Positions 17,805 to 27,284 are shown, numbered from the stretch's first letter. The stretch: 64,000 nt of DNA from an uncultured Gemmatimonadota bacterium (GCA_902825965.1 CADEDA010000009.1:85585-149584), one strand, 5' to 3'. Notes: generated by a model not told the origin, from the sequence alone. Numbers and translations: made by a program.

Positions 17805-18986
17805 ATGCGCCGTTTCCGCTCGGTCCGCGTGCTCGCGCGACAGGTGACGACCTTTGCGTTTTCCGTCGGATTTGCGGCGTGCGGGAATACCCCACGAGCG
17901 GCGAGCGGGGTCACAGCGCTCCCGTCGTCGGCGGCGATCGACTCGGCGGCGCGCGTGCTCATGCAGCGCGCCGAGGTGCAGGGGTTGACCATCGCGGTGA
18001 TCGACGGCGGCAGCGTGCGCCACGTCGGTGCCTACGGCATGCGCAACGTCGCCAAGGGCCTGCCGCTGACGCCGAGGACCGTCATGTACGGCGCCTCCCT
18101 CACCAAGACCGCCGTGGCCTACCTCGTCCTGCAGCTGGTGGACGAGGGCCGCATCGCACTCGACCGCAGCATCGCGGACTACCTACCGAAACCCCTTCCC
18201 GAGTACCCGGACTACCAGGATCTCGCGAACGATCCGCGCTGGAAGCAGCTCACGCTGCGCATCCTGCTGAACCACGCGAGCGGCTTCGCCAACTTCCGCT
18301 GGCTCGAGGAGGACCGGGTCCTCCGCTTCCACTTCGATCCGGGCGCGCGCTACGCCTACTCCGGCGAGGGGTTCTACATCGTGCAGCTGGTGCTCGAGGA
18401 GGCGCTGGGCCTGGAGCTGGGGGCGGAGATGGAGCGCCGGCTCTTCGCCCCGCACGGGCTCACCCGCACGAGCATGCAGTGGCGGGCCGACTTCGCCGAG
18501 GATCTGGCGGACGGCTACGCCGAGGATGGCAGCATGGAACCGCACGATGAGCGCAGCCGCCCCAGTGCTGCGGGCTCGATGGACACGAGTATCGAGGACC
18601 AGGCCCGACTGTGGGCGGCGATCGTCCGCGGCGACGGCCTGTCGGACTCGTCACGCGCGGAGTTGATCCGCGCGCAACTCCCCATCCGGTCCAAGCACCA
18701 GTTCCCGACCCTGCGCGAGGACCGCGGCGGTCACGACGAGATGCTCGGGCTCTCGGCCGGACTCGGCCTCGTCACCTACCGCGACGTGGACGGCCCCGTG
18801 TGGTTCAAGGGCGGACACAACGACTGGACCGGCAACATGGTCGTCTGTCGGGAGCGGCAGCGGCGTTGCGTGGTGCTGCTCGCGAACGACGTCCGTGCCG
18901 AACGCATCTATCCCGAGCTCGTTCGCCTGGTCCTCGGCGACCTGCTGCTACCGTGGTCGTGGGAGTACAGCTGGTACACGCCCTGA
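17805..18986 (+). CDS. serine hydrolase lipoprotein, beta-lactamase (class C) fold
   Basis: The product has 393 residues. ATG 17805 is preceded by GAGGA and opens a lipoprotein signal ending VGFAAC. The active-site Ser-x-x-Lys is Ser98-Leu-Thr-Lys101 (GASLTKTAV). The Tyr-x-Gly motif is YSG (AYSGEGFY) and the third element is KGGHN. These fit the penicillin-binding-protein/class C beta-lactamase-related hydrolases, which act on esters, D-peptides or amides; a true beta-lactamase is not implied. An acylated protein facing the periplasm is expected. It is divergent from the MmyB-like regulator. The last 39 bases overlap the convergent TonB-plug gene. Confidence 0.88.
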   Translation: MRRFRSVRVLARQVTTFAFSVGFAACGNTPRAASGVTALPSSAAIDSAARVLMQRAEVQGLTIAVIDGGSVRHVGAYGMRNVAKGLPLTPRTVMYGASLTKTAVAYLVLQLVDEGRIALDRSIADYLPKPLPEYPDYQDLANDPRWKQLTLRILLNHASGFANFRWLEEDRVLRFHFDPGARYAYSGEGFYIVQLVLEEALGLELGAEMERRLFAPHGLTRTSMQWRADFAEDLADGYAEDGSMEPHDERSRPSAAGSMDTSIEDQARLWAAIVRGDGLSDSSRAELIRAQLPIRSKHQFPTLREDRGGHDEMLGLSAGLGLVTYRDVDGPVWFKGGHNDWTGNMVVCRERQRRCVVLLANDVRAERIYPELVRLVLGDLLLPWSWEYSWYTP

Positions 18987-20135
18987 CGGCGGCGAGAACT
19001 CGAACGGCTGCTGCACCAGCTGCGCGACGCGCTTGCCGTCCTTCTGCGCCGCGATGAACGCCTGAGCGAGCACGGCGCGGCGCACGGCCGCCGAGAACGC
19101 GGGATGCGTCGAGAGGATCACGCTGAAGGTCTCCGGGATCGCGTTCCCGCGGGCGTCCACCACGAACTCCGCGAACACGAGGCCCGACGTCCCGGCCACG
19201 AGCAACGACTCGGGGTACACCGGCAGCAACACGTCCTCCGTCGCGACTGAGACCAGCGAATCCACCTGCGCATCCGTGTACGCGCGCCCCTCGGCGACCA
19301 TCTCGCGCACGAGCGCCACTGCGGTCGGATCCGACGGCTTCCGCTTCTTCGTGCGCGGCTCGATCGGCTGCGTCCAGATCGCGATCACGCCGGACCGGGT
19401 CGGCCCCGTGCGGCCGAGTGCGAACTCGGGCGGCACCGTCGCCTGCCCGCGATACACCTCGACGCCCGCCAACTGCGTGACCTCGAAGTGGTTGAGGTCC
19501 ATCCCACCCTCGCCCAGCGGCACGCCGTCGAGGAAGATCTCGGCCGGCACGTTGTCGCCGCGGAAGCGCGGGATCGACGACGAGGTGCGCGCACGCTCCA
19601 TCGATACGCCGGGGATCGAGTTCATCAGGTGCACCATGTCGACGAACCGACGCCGCTCGATCTCCGCGGCGGAGAAGTAGCGCCCCTGCCCCGTCGCCAT
19701 GCGCCGATAGAAGCCCGCCAGCGGACCCGCCTCCTTCTCGCGCGCCTCGACGATGATGGGACGGATCCGTTGCGGCGCGCGCAGCAGCACGAGGCTGAGG
19801 TCGACTGCGGCCGCCCCGGCAGCGATGCGCAGCGAATCCGGCAGGAATCCGATCCGCCGCACGCGGAGCACGCGGTCGCGGTCCCCGGGAGCGGACACGG
19901 TGAAGCGGCCCAACGAGTCCGACTCGGCCGTCCCGGGCTGCGCGTCCACGGAGATCTGGGCACCGGCGATGGGGCTGCCGCTGACGTCGCGGACGATGCC
20001 GCGGAGCACCTGCGTCGCACCTTGGGCCGCACCCTGGGCCGCGAGCGGCGCCTGTGCACCGAGCACGCAGGCGGCGCCGAGGAGCACCTGCAGGACCCAC
20101 CCACGAGCGCTGCCGCCTGCCGTCCGCGTCCGCAT
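18948..20135 (-). CDS. carboxypeptidase-regulatory / TonB-plug / TonB-C fusion (copy 1)
   Basis: The product has 395 residues. A signal peptide (to ~34) is followed by a carboxypeptidase-regulatory-like beta-sandwich (LRGIVRDVSGSPIAGAQISVD...DSLGRFTV, ~43-115), and a TonB-receptor plug-like domain (SAAEIERRRFVDMVHLMNSIPGVSM...IPRFRGDNVPAEIFLDGVPL...VEVYRGQATVPPEF, ~150-255). The TonB C-terminal-like domain is FAEFVVDARGNAIPETFSVILSTHPAFSAAVRRAVL...VQQPFEF (~320-385). A receptor beta-barrel is absent. The protein should be periplasmic. It has a close paralogue at 20823-21968 with the same order of parts. A role in TonB-linked signalling or assembly is only an inference. The start is ATG 20135. 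Confidence 0.8.
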   Translation of the reverse strand: MRTRTAGGSARGWVLQVLLGAACVLGAQAPLAAQGAAQGATQVLRGIVRDVSGSPIAGAQISVDAQPGTAESDSLGRFTVSAPGDRDRVLRVRRIGFLPDSLRIAAGAAAVDLSLVLLRAPQRIRPIIVEAREKEAGPLAGFYRRMATGQGRYFSAAEIERRRFVDMVHLMNSIPGVSMERARTSSSIPRFRGDNVPAEIFLDGVPLGEGGMDLNHFEVTQLAGVEVYRGQATVPPEFALGRTGPTRSGVIAIWTQPIEPRTKKRKPSDPTAVALVREMVAEGRAYTDAQVDSLVSVATEDVLLPVYPESLLVAGTSGLVFAEFVVDARGNAIPETFSVILSTHPAFSAAVRRAVLAQAFIAAQKDGKRVAQLVQQPFEFSPPSGRVPAVLPRPR

Positions 20136-20239
20136 GCTGCCTCCCGAGCCGTCACGAGTGACTTTCGCTGTCGCCGGTCCGGATATATCTACCCCGGAGT
20201 TCGATTTTCCGCAGCACCCTTCCTTCGGACCGCCTCGCC

Positions 20240-20806
20240 ATGGCCAGAACTCCCAGCACGATGCTTCCCCTGGGCACCGCCGCCCCGGCGTTCGTCCTCC
20301 CCGACCTCGACGACCGCCCGGTCGCCCTCCCGGCGGCCGGCACCTCGGCCGCCACGCTCGTGATGTTCATCTGCAACCACTGCCCGTACGTGCAGCATGT
20401 CGCGGACGAGTTGGCGCGGCTGGGTGCCGAGTACCAGCGTCGGGGTGTGTTCGTGGTCGCCATCAACGCGAACGATGTCGTGGCGTACCCGGAGGACGCC
20501 CCGGACGCCATGCGCGCGGAGGCGGCGCGACGCGGCTACACCTTCCCCTACCTCTTCGACGCCACGCAGGAGGTCGCCAAGGCGTACCGTGCGGCCTGCA
20601 CGCCGGACTTCTACGTGTTCGACGCCGGGCTGCGCCTGGCCTATCGCGGTCAGATGGACGGCAGCCGGCCCAAGAACGACATCCCGGTCACCGGCGGCGA
20701 CCTGCGGGGCGCGCTCGACGCCGTGCTCGCGGGACGCGCGCCGAGTGCGGACCAGCTGCCGAGCCTCGGCTGCAACATCAAGTGGCGCGAAGCCCCGGGC
20801 TACTAG
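20240..20806 (+). CDS. thioredoxin-like (AhpC/TSA-type) redoxin
   Basis: The product has 188 residues and no signal peptide. The thioredoxin fold starts with LPLGTAAPAFVLPDLDDRPVAL, with the redox motif CNHCPYV (C-x-x-C) at ~45-51, then ADELARLGAEYQRRGVFVVAINANDV, DATQEVAKAYRAACTPDFYVFD (cis-Pro region TPDF) and a C-terminal CNIKW. This subgroup of peroxiredoxin-like, thioredoxin-family proteins is widespread; the substrate is unknown. It lies on the plus strand between the two TonB-plug fusion genes, which are both on the minus strand. It is divergent from copy 1 (104-base gap) and converges on the end of copy 2. Confidence 0.9.
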   Translation: MARTPSTMLPLGTAAPAFVLPDLDDRPVALPAAGTSAATLVMFICNHCPYVQHVADELARLGAEYQRRGVFVVAINANDVVAYPEDAPDAMRAEAARRGYTFPYLFDATQEVAKAYRAACTPDFYVFDAGLRLAYRGQMDGSRPKNDIPVTGGDLRGALDAVLAGRAPSADQLPSLGCNIKWREAPGY

Positions 20807-20822
20807 GGGCGCACGGCGCGCC

Positions 20823-21968
20823 CTACTTCGGGTTGCGCCGGCGCCCGACGACGCTCGAGTCCGGCACGAACGTGAAGGGCTGCTGCACCACCTGCGAGAC
20901 CGGTGCGTTGCGACGACGGGCCGGGAAGTAGCGTTGGTTGAGCACCGAGCGTCGCACCGACTCGGAGAATCCGGGATGCGACGAGGACACGATCCCGAAC
21001 GTCTCCTGCCGGACGCGTCCGTTGGCATCGACCACGAACTCCGCAATCACGTGTCCGGGGATCGCCTGCTCGAAGAGCGAGTCCGGATAGATGGGCAGCA
21101 CCACGCTTGAGAGGTCCGCGTGGGCCACCGCGTCCACCTCGTCGGCCGAGAAGATCTCGTCCTGGTCGATCAGCCGCTGCACCATGGCGGCGGCGGTCTC
21201 GTCCGTGCGCTTGGAGCGGCGCGGCCGCGGATCGCCCTCCTTGGTCCAGAGCACGATGACGCCCCCGTTCTCGCCGTTGATGCGGCTGGTCGAGAACTGC
21301 GGCGGGATGGTCGCGTTGCCGGGATAGATCTCGATGCCGGCGAAGGAACGTGGGTCGAACGAGTTGATATTGAACTCCTGGCCGGACATCGGCACGCCGT
21401 CCAGGAAGAACTGCGGTGCGACCCGGGAACCGCGGAAGCGGAGCACCGGCTGGCCGCGGCGCGTGGTGATCTGTGCGCCGGGCACGGAGCGCATGAGCTG
21501 ACTCATGGCCGTGAGGTTCCGCTTGGTGATGTCTTCTGCCGTGAAGAACGTGCCATGCCCCTGCCCTTCACGGGCGTAGAACCCGGCCATCGGTCCCAGC
21601 AGCCCTTGCCGCCCCTTCACGACCACGGGGGACACGGTCCACGGCAGCGGGGAGAGGACGATGGTGAGGTCGCGCGGGCTCGCCGGATCGATCGTCGCAA
21701 CGACCGTGTCGGGCTTGTAGCCCAGCCGGCGGACGAGGAGCTGGACCTCCCCGACCGGGAGTTCGCGCAGTGTGAACCGCCCCACGGCGTCCGTTTCCGC
21801 CCTGGCCTCGCGCGTCTGCACGATCACCTGCGCCCCCACGACCTGCGCCCCGTTCGGATCCCGGACCACCCCCCGCAGCACGCCCTTGCTCCGCTGCGGG
21901 TCGGGTTGCGCGCCGACGGCCGCCGGCAGCAGGAGAAGCATCGCGAGGGCCGACCGTGGGATGTTCAT
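20823..21968 (-). CDS. carboxypeptidase-regulatory / TonB-plug / TonB-C fusion (copy 2)
   Basis: The product has 381 residues starting at ATG 21968 (MNIPRSALAMLLLLPAAVGAQ, a signal peptide); a GTG 33 bases upstream is less likely. The same three parts as copy 1 are present: LRGVVRDPNGAQVVGAQVIVQ...DAVGRFTL, then plug-like KRNLTAMSQLMRSVPGAQI...VLRFRGSRVAPQFFLDGVPM...IEIYPGNATIPPQF, then TonB-C-like IAEFVVDANGRVRQETFGIVSSSHPGFSESVRRSVLN...VVQQPFTF. There is no barrel. It is upstream of copy 1 and downstream of susC-susD, though a strong hairpin (22067-22100) separates it from susD. Confidence 0.82.
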   Translation of the reverse strand: MNIPRSALAMLLLLPAAVGAQPDPQRSKGVLRGVVRDPNGAQVVGAQVIVQTREARAETDAVGRFTLRELPVGEVQLLVRRLGYKPDTVVATIDPASPRDLTIVLSPLPWTVSPVVVKGRQGLLGPMAGFYAREGQGHGTFFTAEDITKRNLTAMSQLMRSVPGAQITTRRGQPVLRFRGSRVAPQFFLDGVPMSGQEFNINSFDPRSFAGIEIYPGNATIPPQFSTSRINGENGGVIVLWTKEGDPRPRRSKRTDETAAAMVQRLIDQDEIFSADEVDAVAHADLSSVVLPIYPDSLFEQAIPGHVIAEFVVDANGRVRQETFGIVSSSHPGFSESVRRSVLNQRYFPARRRNAPVSQVVQQPFTFVPDSSVVGRRRNPK

Positions 21969-22066
21969 GTGCCGCCACCTGCGTGGGAGTTGAAGGCGCA
22001 CTGCTCCGATTCACACTACCCCACGAGCGGCCGCCTCGCCACAGCATGGGGACGAGTGGAAAACGT

Positions 22067-22100
22067 GCGGGGGGCGGAGCCAACTGGCTCCGCCCCCCGC
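22067..22100 (-). terminator. perfect 15-bp GC hairpin after susD
   Basis: GCGGGGGGCGGAGCC (22067-22081) pairs perfectly with 22086-22100 across a four-base loop (AACT). It lies 43 bases past the susD stop and before the next minus-strand gene, where a terminator is expected. There is no T-tract. Confidence 0.7.
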
Positions 22101-22142
22101 GACCCTGGCAGCGGCCGACCCGCGCCGCTGGAACTCCTGGTA

Positions 22143-23387
22143 TTACGGGAAGTTCGGGTTGTTGTCCGTCTCCGCCAGCGGCAGCGGATAGCAGGTCTGG
22201 TTGCCGATCGGCGAGAAGCCGGGCTTGAAGTACGCCGCGCCCGGGACCGGGATACCGATGACGGCGTTCGGGTTACGGCGCCAGTCACCCATGCGCTGTC
22301 CCTCGAGCCAGAACCGGCGGTGCTTCTGCGTCATGAACTCGGTCAGCACGCTGGCCGCGTCGGTCGGACCACCGTAGACCGGGAGTCCGCCAGCCGCACG
22401 CTCGGTAGCGATGAGCGCGAGCTGCGCCGCGGTGCCACCCGCTTCGGCCGCGATGTAATCCGCCTCGATCTTCGAGGCCACGCGGACGGGCGAGGCGTAC
22501 GCCGGATACTTCTGCTGGATGAAGAACGGTCCAGCGTTGGCATCCTGCGCCGAGAGGCTGTGCGCGCCGGGGGCCAGATACGCGATGCGCGAGTCGGCCA
22601 CACGGAACGTCGGGTTCACCGAGATCGAGCCGCGATCGAAGGTGAACTGCCACAGCAGGTTCGAGAGACGGCCGCGGTTGCCCGCGTCGTCCACGAAGGG
22701 GAAGCTGAACGTGAAGCCGGCCGGGACGGCGTTCGCCGCCGTGGCCGCGGCTGCACCCTGCCCGTCCTGCAGGAGGGCGCGGGCCAGGCCGACGCGCGAG
22801 ACGTTCGCGAGCTGCACACCCGCAGTCGTCGCGTTCGCCGTGCCGATCGTGATCGCCTGGTTGAAGTTGGCGATCGCCGAGTCGAGCATGTCCGCCGTGG
22901 TGAGTGGCGGGCCGCCGTACACGGTGCCCTGGCAGAACTGCTCCGCCATCCGCAGGAACGAGTACGCCAACCACGTGTGCGAACGCGCGTAGTTGATGTT
23001 CGTCGTCGGATTCGGCAGGTCGAGCTCCAGCACCAGGTGCGCCGAGGCGGCCGCACGCGAGAGCGGAGTCCAGACGTCCGTGTTGTGCGAGCCGTTCGCG
23101 GTGGTCACTTCGCGACGCCCGTACTCATTGCGGGTCGGGAAGGTCTCGGCCACGTCGGACTCGCCGGTGAACCAGGAGCCGTACATGATGCCCCAGCCGA
23201 GCGCCACGGCGTAGGTCTGCTGCGCCGAGTTCGCCAGGGTGGTCGCGTCGGCGACGGGATCGAGATCATCCGCGTCGATGACGTTGGGGTTGTCGACCTC
23301 GAGGAAGCCGGAGCACCCGGCCGAGGCCACGAGGGCGGCTGCGGTGACCCACCGGGTCACCGAGCGCGCAGAGGAATGGATTCGCAT
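22143..23387 (-). CDS. SusD/RagB family outer-membrane lipoprotein
   Basis: The product has 414 residues. The lipoprotein signal ends VASAGC (Cys25) and the mature protein begins GFLEVDNPNVI, the usual SusD start (F/L-x-V-x-NPN). TPR-like helices follow, including INYARSHTWLAYSFLRMAEQFCQG.VY and KHRRFWLEGQRMGDWRR. The C-terminus CYPLPLAETDNNPN is characteristic. SusD proteins form the ligand-binding lid on a SusC channel at the cell surface, taking up glycans, peptides or other large substrates; no degradative enzymes adjoin here to reveal the ligand. It lies 7 bases downstream of susC and is surely co-transcribed with it. Confidence 0.93.
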   Translation of the reverse strand: MRIHSSARSVTRWVTAAALVASAGCSGFLEVDNPNVIDADDLDPVADATTLANSAQQTYAVALGWGIMYGSWFTGESDVAETFPTRNEYGRREVTTANGSHNTDVWTPLSRAAASAHLVLELDLPNPTTNINYARSHTWLAYSFLRMAEQFCQGTVYGGPPLTTADMLDSAIANFNQAITIGTANATTAGVQLANVSRVGLARALLQDGQGAAAATAANAVPAGFTFSFPFVDDAGNRGRLSNLLWQFTFDRGSISVNPTFRVADSRIAYLAPGAHSLSAQDANAGPFFIQQKYPAYASPVRVASKIEADYIAAEAGGTAAQLALIATERAAGGLPVYGGPTDAASVLTEFMTQKHRRFWLEGQRMGDWRRNPNAVIGIPVPGAAYFKPGFSPIGNQTCYPLPLAETDNNPNFP

Positions 23388-23394
23388 GCCGTCC

Positions 23395-26300
23395 TCAGAA
23401 GGTGATGTTGAGCCGCACCACGGACGTCCGCGGGTTCGGCAGGGTCAGGAAGTCGTCGCGCGTGAACTGGCCGCCCGACGTCGAGATCACTTCAGGGTCC
23501 GGACCTTCGAAGCCCTTGTTGGTCCACAGCTTGAGGTTCTGCATCGCGAAGCCAAGCGAGGCCGACTGCACCGGGCCGAGCATCGAGATGAAGCGCTGCG
23601 GGATGTCCCAGGTCACACCGAGCTCGCGGAAGCGGACGAAGTCACCCGGCTGCAGGTAGGCGTCGCGCACGTCGTTGACCGTCGTGGCGGCACCGTTCTC
23701 CTGCACGAACGCCGGCTGGCCGGCCGTCGGGTTGCCCCAGCGACGGAGACGCTCGAGGCGCGGGAGCGCCAGCGTGTCGAGGCGGAGGTTCGAACGGACC
23801 AGCTGCGTCTCACGGAAGAACGCGGTGTTGTTGTACACGAGGAAGTCACGCTTGGTGTCCAGCTGGGCGCTGATGCGCAGCTGGTTGAACAGCGTGAACG
23901 TGCTGGTCAGCGTACCCTCGAACGTCGGGAACTGATTGCCCGCGACTTCGAAGGTGTCGGCGACGGTCACGACGCCGGTGGTCTCGTTGATGGAACGGAT
24001 GCGCTTCGAGACCCACGAGCCGAGCTGATAGCCGGCGGTCTGGCGATTGAGCGTGCCGAACGCGGCGATGCCGCCCAGGTCCGTCAGCTCGTTCTTGAGC
24101 GTCGAGGCACCCGCGCGGATGTCCCACATGAAGTTCTGGCTCTGGTACGGGGTCGCCGACACCGTGAACTCGAGCCCACTGTTCTTCACCTGGCCGATGT
24201 TCACCGCCGGGTTCTGCGAGAACCCGAGCGACGGCGGGAGCGGCTGGTTGAGGATCAGGTCGTTGGTGGTCTTGTCGAAGTACGTCACTTCGAGCGAGAG
24301 CCGCTCATCGAGGAAGCTCGCGTCGAAGCCGAGCTCCAGCTCCTGGCCCTTCTCCGGTTTCAGGTCCGGGTTGCCCGGGTTCTGCGGGATGGCACCCGAC
24401 TGGACCGTCGTTGCGACGATGCTCGGTGCCGAGTTGAGCGTCGTGAGTGCCGCACCTGCGTTAGGTGCACGGCCGGTCTGGCCCCAGGCCGCGCGGAGAC
24501 GGAGCGAGTTGAACACGTTCGACAGCGGCGAGAAGAAGCTCTCATCCGAGATCACCCACGAGCCGCCGATCTTCGGCAGGAAGGCCGGATCGACCTCCGA
24601 ACCGAACACCGAGAACTCGTCGATGCGCAAGCCGACCTGCAGGAAGCGGCGGTCGAGGTGCCCGAGCTGCATCTGCGTCACCCAGCCACGCTGCCGCACG
24701 TCCGTCTGGTTGCCGCCGCCCGACGTCTGGGAGGCCGCGTTGACGACGTTGTTGCTGTTCACCACGAACCCCGTTCCGAGCACATTGATGTTCTCGGTAT
24801 GAGTCTGGATCATCTGGATACCCGCCGACGCGTTGAGCTCGAAGGCCTTGTTCGCCCCGAAAGAATACTCCGCGTTCGCCAGGTAGTCGACCGTGTAACG
24901 CTGTGTACCCGTGCGGCCTTGCGCGTTGGAGCCAGTATTCAGCAAGCCGGTGTACGAGCCGCGGGGGCTGATGGGATAGTACTTCGTCGTCTGGTCCTGA
25001 AGTATGTCGCCGCCGAGGGTCAGCCGGTGGGAGAACCAGCTGAACGGCAGGTAGTTGACCGTCACACCTGCAGTGGTTCCCCGGGTATCGAGTCGATTGT
25101 CAATGCCGGTGATCGCCGCCACGTCACGTTCGAAGCCGAACCAGCCGTCCGAGCCCGAGCCGTTGTCCGTGCGCGAGAGCGGAGTGCCGAGGAGGCCACC
25201 GCCCAGGAAGCCGTAAATGTTGTTGTCGTTGTCCGGCGCCTGGAGCTTCGTCTGCATCAGGTTGAACTGCGCATTCACCGTCACCTTGGGGTTCGGGATG
25301 AAGTTGAAGTTCGCGCGCAGCGACTGACGGCCGAACGAGTTGTTCGGCAGGGTGCCGGTCTGGAGGTCGTTGTTCAGCGAGACGTAGTAGCCGTAGCCCT
25401 GGCCGCCACCGCTCGCGCTGTAGGCGAAGTTGCCGATCTTGCCGGTGCGGAACGCGCCCTCGCGGACGAGCGGGTTGTCCGAGACCAGCGTGGTCGTCGT
25501 CTGGCCACGGCACAGCGGGTTGGTGCTGGTCGGCGCGATCGTCGCCGTGGTGCAGAAGGCGTAGTTCGAGGGCGGGGTCCAGTTCTGGTCCACCGAGCCG
25601 ATCTCGGTCGAGATCGACTGCACGAACCGCGGCACGCCCGCACGACCCTTGCGCGTGATGATCTGGATCACGCCCGCCGAGGCATCCGCACCGTAGAGCG
25701 TCGCCGCCGCCGGTCCCTTCACGACTTCGATCGACTCGATGTCTTCCGGGTTCAGGTTGTTGAGGCGGTCGCCCGACTGGCCACCGACGCCGAGGCCCGG
25801 CTGCCCTTCAACCATTCGGATGCCGTCGATGAAGATCAGCGGCTGGTTCGAGAGGTTGATGGACGAGGCGCCGCGGATGTTGATGCGGCGCGAGGTGCCG
25901 GCCGTGCCGGACGCCGAGTTCACGGAGACGCTGGGCACGCGCGACTGCAGCAGCTGGCTGAAGCTCTGCGCCGGCGACTGCTTCGCGACGTCGCTGAGGT
26001 CGACCGAGGTCACCACGGCCGCCTGCGCACGACGCTCCTGGTTGCCCGCCGTACCCGTCACGACGACGTCGGAGAGCTGCACGCGCGACACGACCATCGA
26101 GAGGTTGAGCGTCGCCGTCTGACCACCCACCACACGCACCGTGTCCGACACGGCCTGATAACCCACCTTGTACGCCGTCACCTGCACGATGCCGGCGGGC
26201 ACCGTCGGGAGACGGTACTCGCCCTGCGTGTTCGCGTACACGACGATCGCCGTGCCCGCGACGACCACGCGGGCCTCGCCGATCGGCTGGTCAGACCCAC

Positions 26301-26418
26301 GCAGGGTGACCTTGCCGGTGATGGAACCGTTCGCACCCTGGGCCGAAAGCGAGCTGGCAACCAACGCCAGCCCGATCCATGCCCGAGCGAGAACGCGGGG
26401 TGGAGTCAACCACGACAT
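23395..26418 (-). CDS. SusC/RagA family TonB-dependent outer-membrane transporter
   Basis: The product has 1007 residues. ATG 26418 follows GGGAGG and opens a signal peptide (to SLSAQ, ~27); a longer open frame upstream lacks such support. After a carboxypeptidase-regulatory domain (GKVTLRGSDQPIGEARVVVAGT..., ~30-110) come the plug (VDLSDVAKQSPAQSFSQLLQSRVPSVSV...RRINIRGASSINLSNQPLIFIDGIR...IESIEVVKGPAAATLYGADASAGVIQIITRKG) and a ~780-residue barrel ending in RTSVVRLNITF, with the C-terminal Phe of outer-membrane proteins. It transports a SusD-captured ligand, energised by TonB. It is first in the susC-susD operon. No sigma/anti-sigma pair of FecI/FecR type adjoins. Confidence 0.95.
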   Translation of the reverse strand: MSWLTPPRVLARAWIGLALVASSLSAQGANGSITGKVTLRGSDQPIGEARVVVAGTAIVVYANTQGEYRLPTVPAGIVQVTAYKVGYQAVSDTVRVVGGQTATLNLSMVVSRVQLSDVVVTGTAGNQERRAQAAVVTSVDLSDVAKQSPAQSFSQLLQSRVPSVSVNSASGTAGTSRRINIRGASSINLSNQPLIFIDGIRMVEGQPGLGVGGQSGDRLNNLNPEDIESIEVVKGPAAATLYGADASAGVIQIITRKGRAGVPRFVQSISTEIGSVDQNWTPPSNYAFCTTATIAPTSTNPLCRGQTTTTLVSDNPLVREGAFRTGKIGNFAYSASGGGQGYGYYVSLNNDLQTGTLPNNSFGRQSLRANFNFIPNPKVTVNAQFNLMQTKLQAPDNDNNIYGFLGGGLLGTPLSRTDNGSGSDGWFGFERDVAAITGIDNRLDTRGTTAGVTVNYLPFSWFSHRLTLGGDILQDQTTKYYPISPRGSYTGLLNTGSNAQGRTGTQRYTVDYLANAEYSFGANKAFELNASAGIQMIQTHTENINVLGTGFVVNSNNVVNAASQTSGGGNQTDVRQRGWVTQMQLGHLDRRFLQVGLRIDEFSVFGSEVDPAFLPKIGGSWVISDESFFSPLSNVFNSLRLRAAWGQTGRAPNAGAALTTLNSAPSIVATTVQSGAIPQNPGNPDLKPEKGQELELGFDASFLDERLSLEVTYFDKTTNDLILNQPLPPSLGFSQNPAVNIGQVKNSGLEFTVSATPYQSQNFMWDIRAGASTLKNELTDLGGIAAFGTLNRQTAGYQLGSWVSKRIRSINETTGVVTVADTFEVAGNQFPTFEGTLTSTFTLFNQLRISAQLDTKRDFLVYNNTAFFRETQLVRSNLRLDTLALPRLERLRRWGNPTAGQPAFVQENGAATTVNDVRDAYLQPGDFVRFRELGVTWDIPQRFISMLGPVQSASLGFAMQNLKLWTNKGFEGPDPEVISTSGGQFTRDDFLTLPNPRTSVVRLNITF

Positions 26419-26798
26419 GCGCACTACCTCCCTCTGGAGATGAGAGCGAGAGCGGCCTTGGTGCCGCTCCCTGGAAGAACCACTGCAACAGCCCTGCGGA
26501 GACTGGATCCGGACCTCGTGCGCCGCGAACGCGGCACAGCCGGACCAAGTTGTCGCGACCCGCGACCTCGCGCCAGTGTGAACCATTGACGCGTTCCCGG
26601 CCTGCTTACCCACCGCTACCCGATGGAATCGCGCCGCGTCACATCACGACGCCGCCACGACTTAGCCACAATATGGGGAGTGGTACGACCGCCCGGAACC
26701 CAGTGCCGGATTTCCGGCTCGTCCCTCCGAGCGGCCGCCGGTGGCCCGGCCTCCCAAGCGCCGGACCACCGTCGTCCTGTCGCCAACCCGGATCCGCC
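26419..26798 (-). other. 380-base leader/intergenic region upstream of susC
   Basis: No gene is supported here; an open frame continuing the susC frame lacks a ribosome site and a signal sequence. The region should hold the susC promoter. I see no convincing -35/-10 pair. GTGCCGC and GCGGCAC arms about 60 bases apart could form a leader hairpin, but this may be chance in GC-rich DNA. Confidence 0.4.
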
Positions 26799-27284
26799 TT
26801 ACTTCGCCGGCGGCAGCAGCACCCGGTCGATCACGTGGATCACGCCGTTGCTGGCCTGCACGTCCGCGGTCCTCACGGTCGCCTCGTTGATCATCAGCCC
26901 GGCCGCGCCCTTCTTGAGCGTGAGCTTGGGACCACCCACGGTCTCGGCGCTCGTCAGCCCGCTCGCCTGCGCCGCCATCACCTTGCCGCTCACCACGTGG
27001 TACAGCAGGATGCCCTTGAGCTTCTCACGGTTCTCGGGCTTGAGCAGGTCCGCCACCGTCCCGGCGGGAAGCTTGGCGAACGCCTCGTCCGTGGGCGCGA
27101 ACACGGTGAACGGACCCTTGCCCAGCAGGGTCTCGGTGAGCCCGGCCGCCTCGACCGCCGTGAGCAACGTGGTGAAGGTGCCGGCCGACTTGGCGACCTC
27201 GGGGATGGTCTTGGCGCCCTGCGCGGTGGCAACCACCGGGGAGAGGGCGAAGAGCGCGGCGGCAGCCAACTGGGTGAATCGCAT
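26799..27284 (-). CDS. secreted fasciclin (FAS1) domain protein
   Basis: The product has 161 residues. ATG 27284 has a GGAG upstream and opens a signal peptide ([23 protein letters not shown]). The rest is one FAS1 domain with H1 ([25 protein letters not shown]) and YH/H2 regions ([30 protein letters not shown]). FAS1 proteins mediate adhesion or stress-related envelope functions. The gene is divergent from an ECF sigma factor with an RskA-like anti-sigma factor, and its promoter has the same layout as the sigma gene's own. It is therefore very likely part of that regulon, as the FAS1 proteins MPT70/MPT83 are for mycobacterial SigK. Confidence 0.93.
   Translation of the reverse strand: MRFTQLAAAALFALSPVVATAQGAKTIPEVAKSAGTFTTLLTAVEAAGLTETLLGKGPFTVFAPTDEAFAKLPAGTVADLLKPENREKLKGILLYHVVSGKVMAAQASGLTSAETVGGPKLTLKKGAAGLMINEATVRTADVQASNGVIHVIDRVLLPPAK

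Noticed and set aside
17805..18986. Antibiotic-resistance beta-lactamase
   Set aside because: The fold and motifs are of the broad serine-hydrolase/penicillin-binding group; lipid anchoring and context give no support for resistance. The same holds for 40907-42199.
23239..26589. A 1116-codon plus-strand open frame opposite susC
   Set aside because: The minus-strand SusC protein is unmistakable; the plus frame is Arg/Glu/Val-rich shadow sequence.
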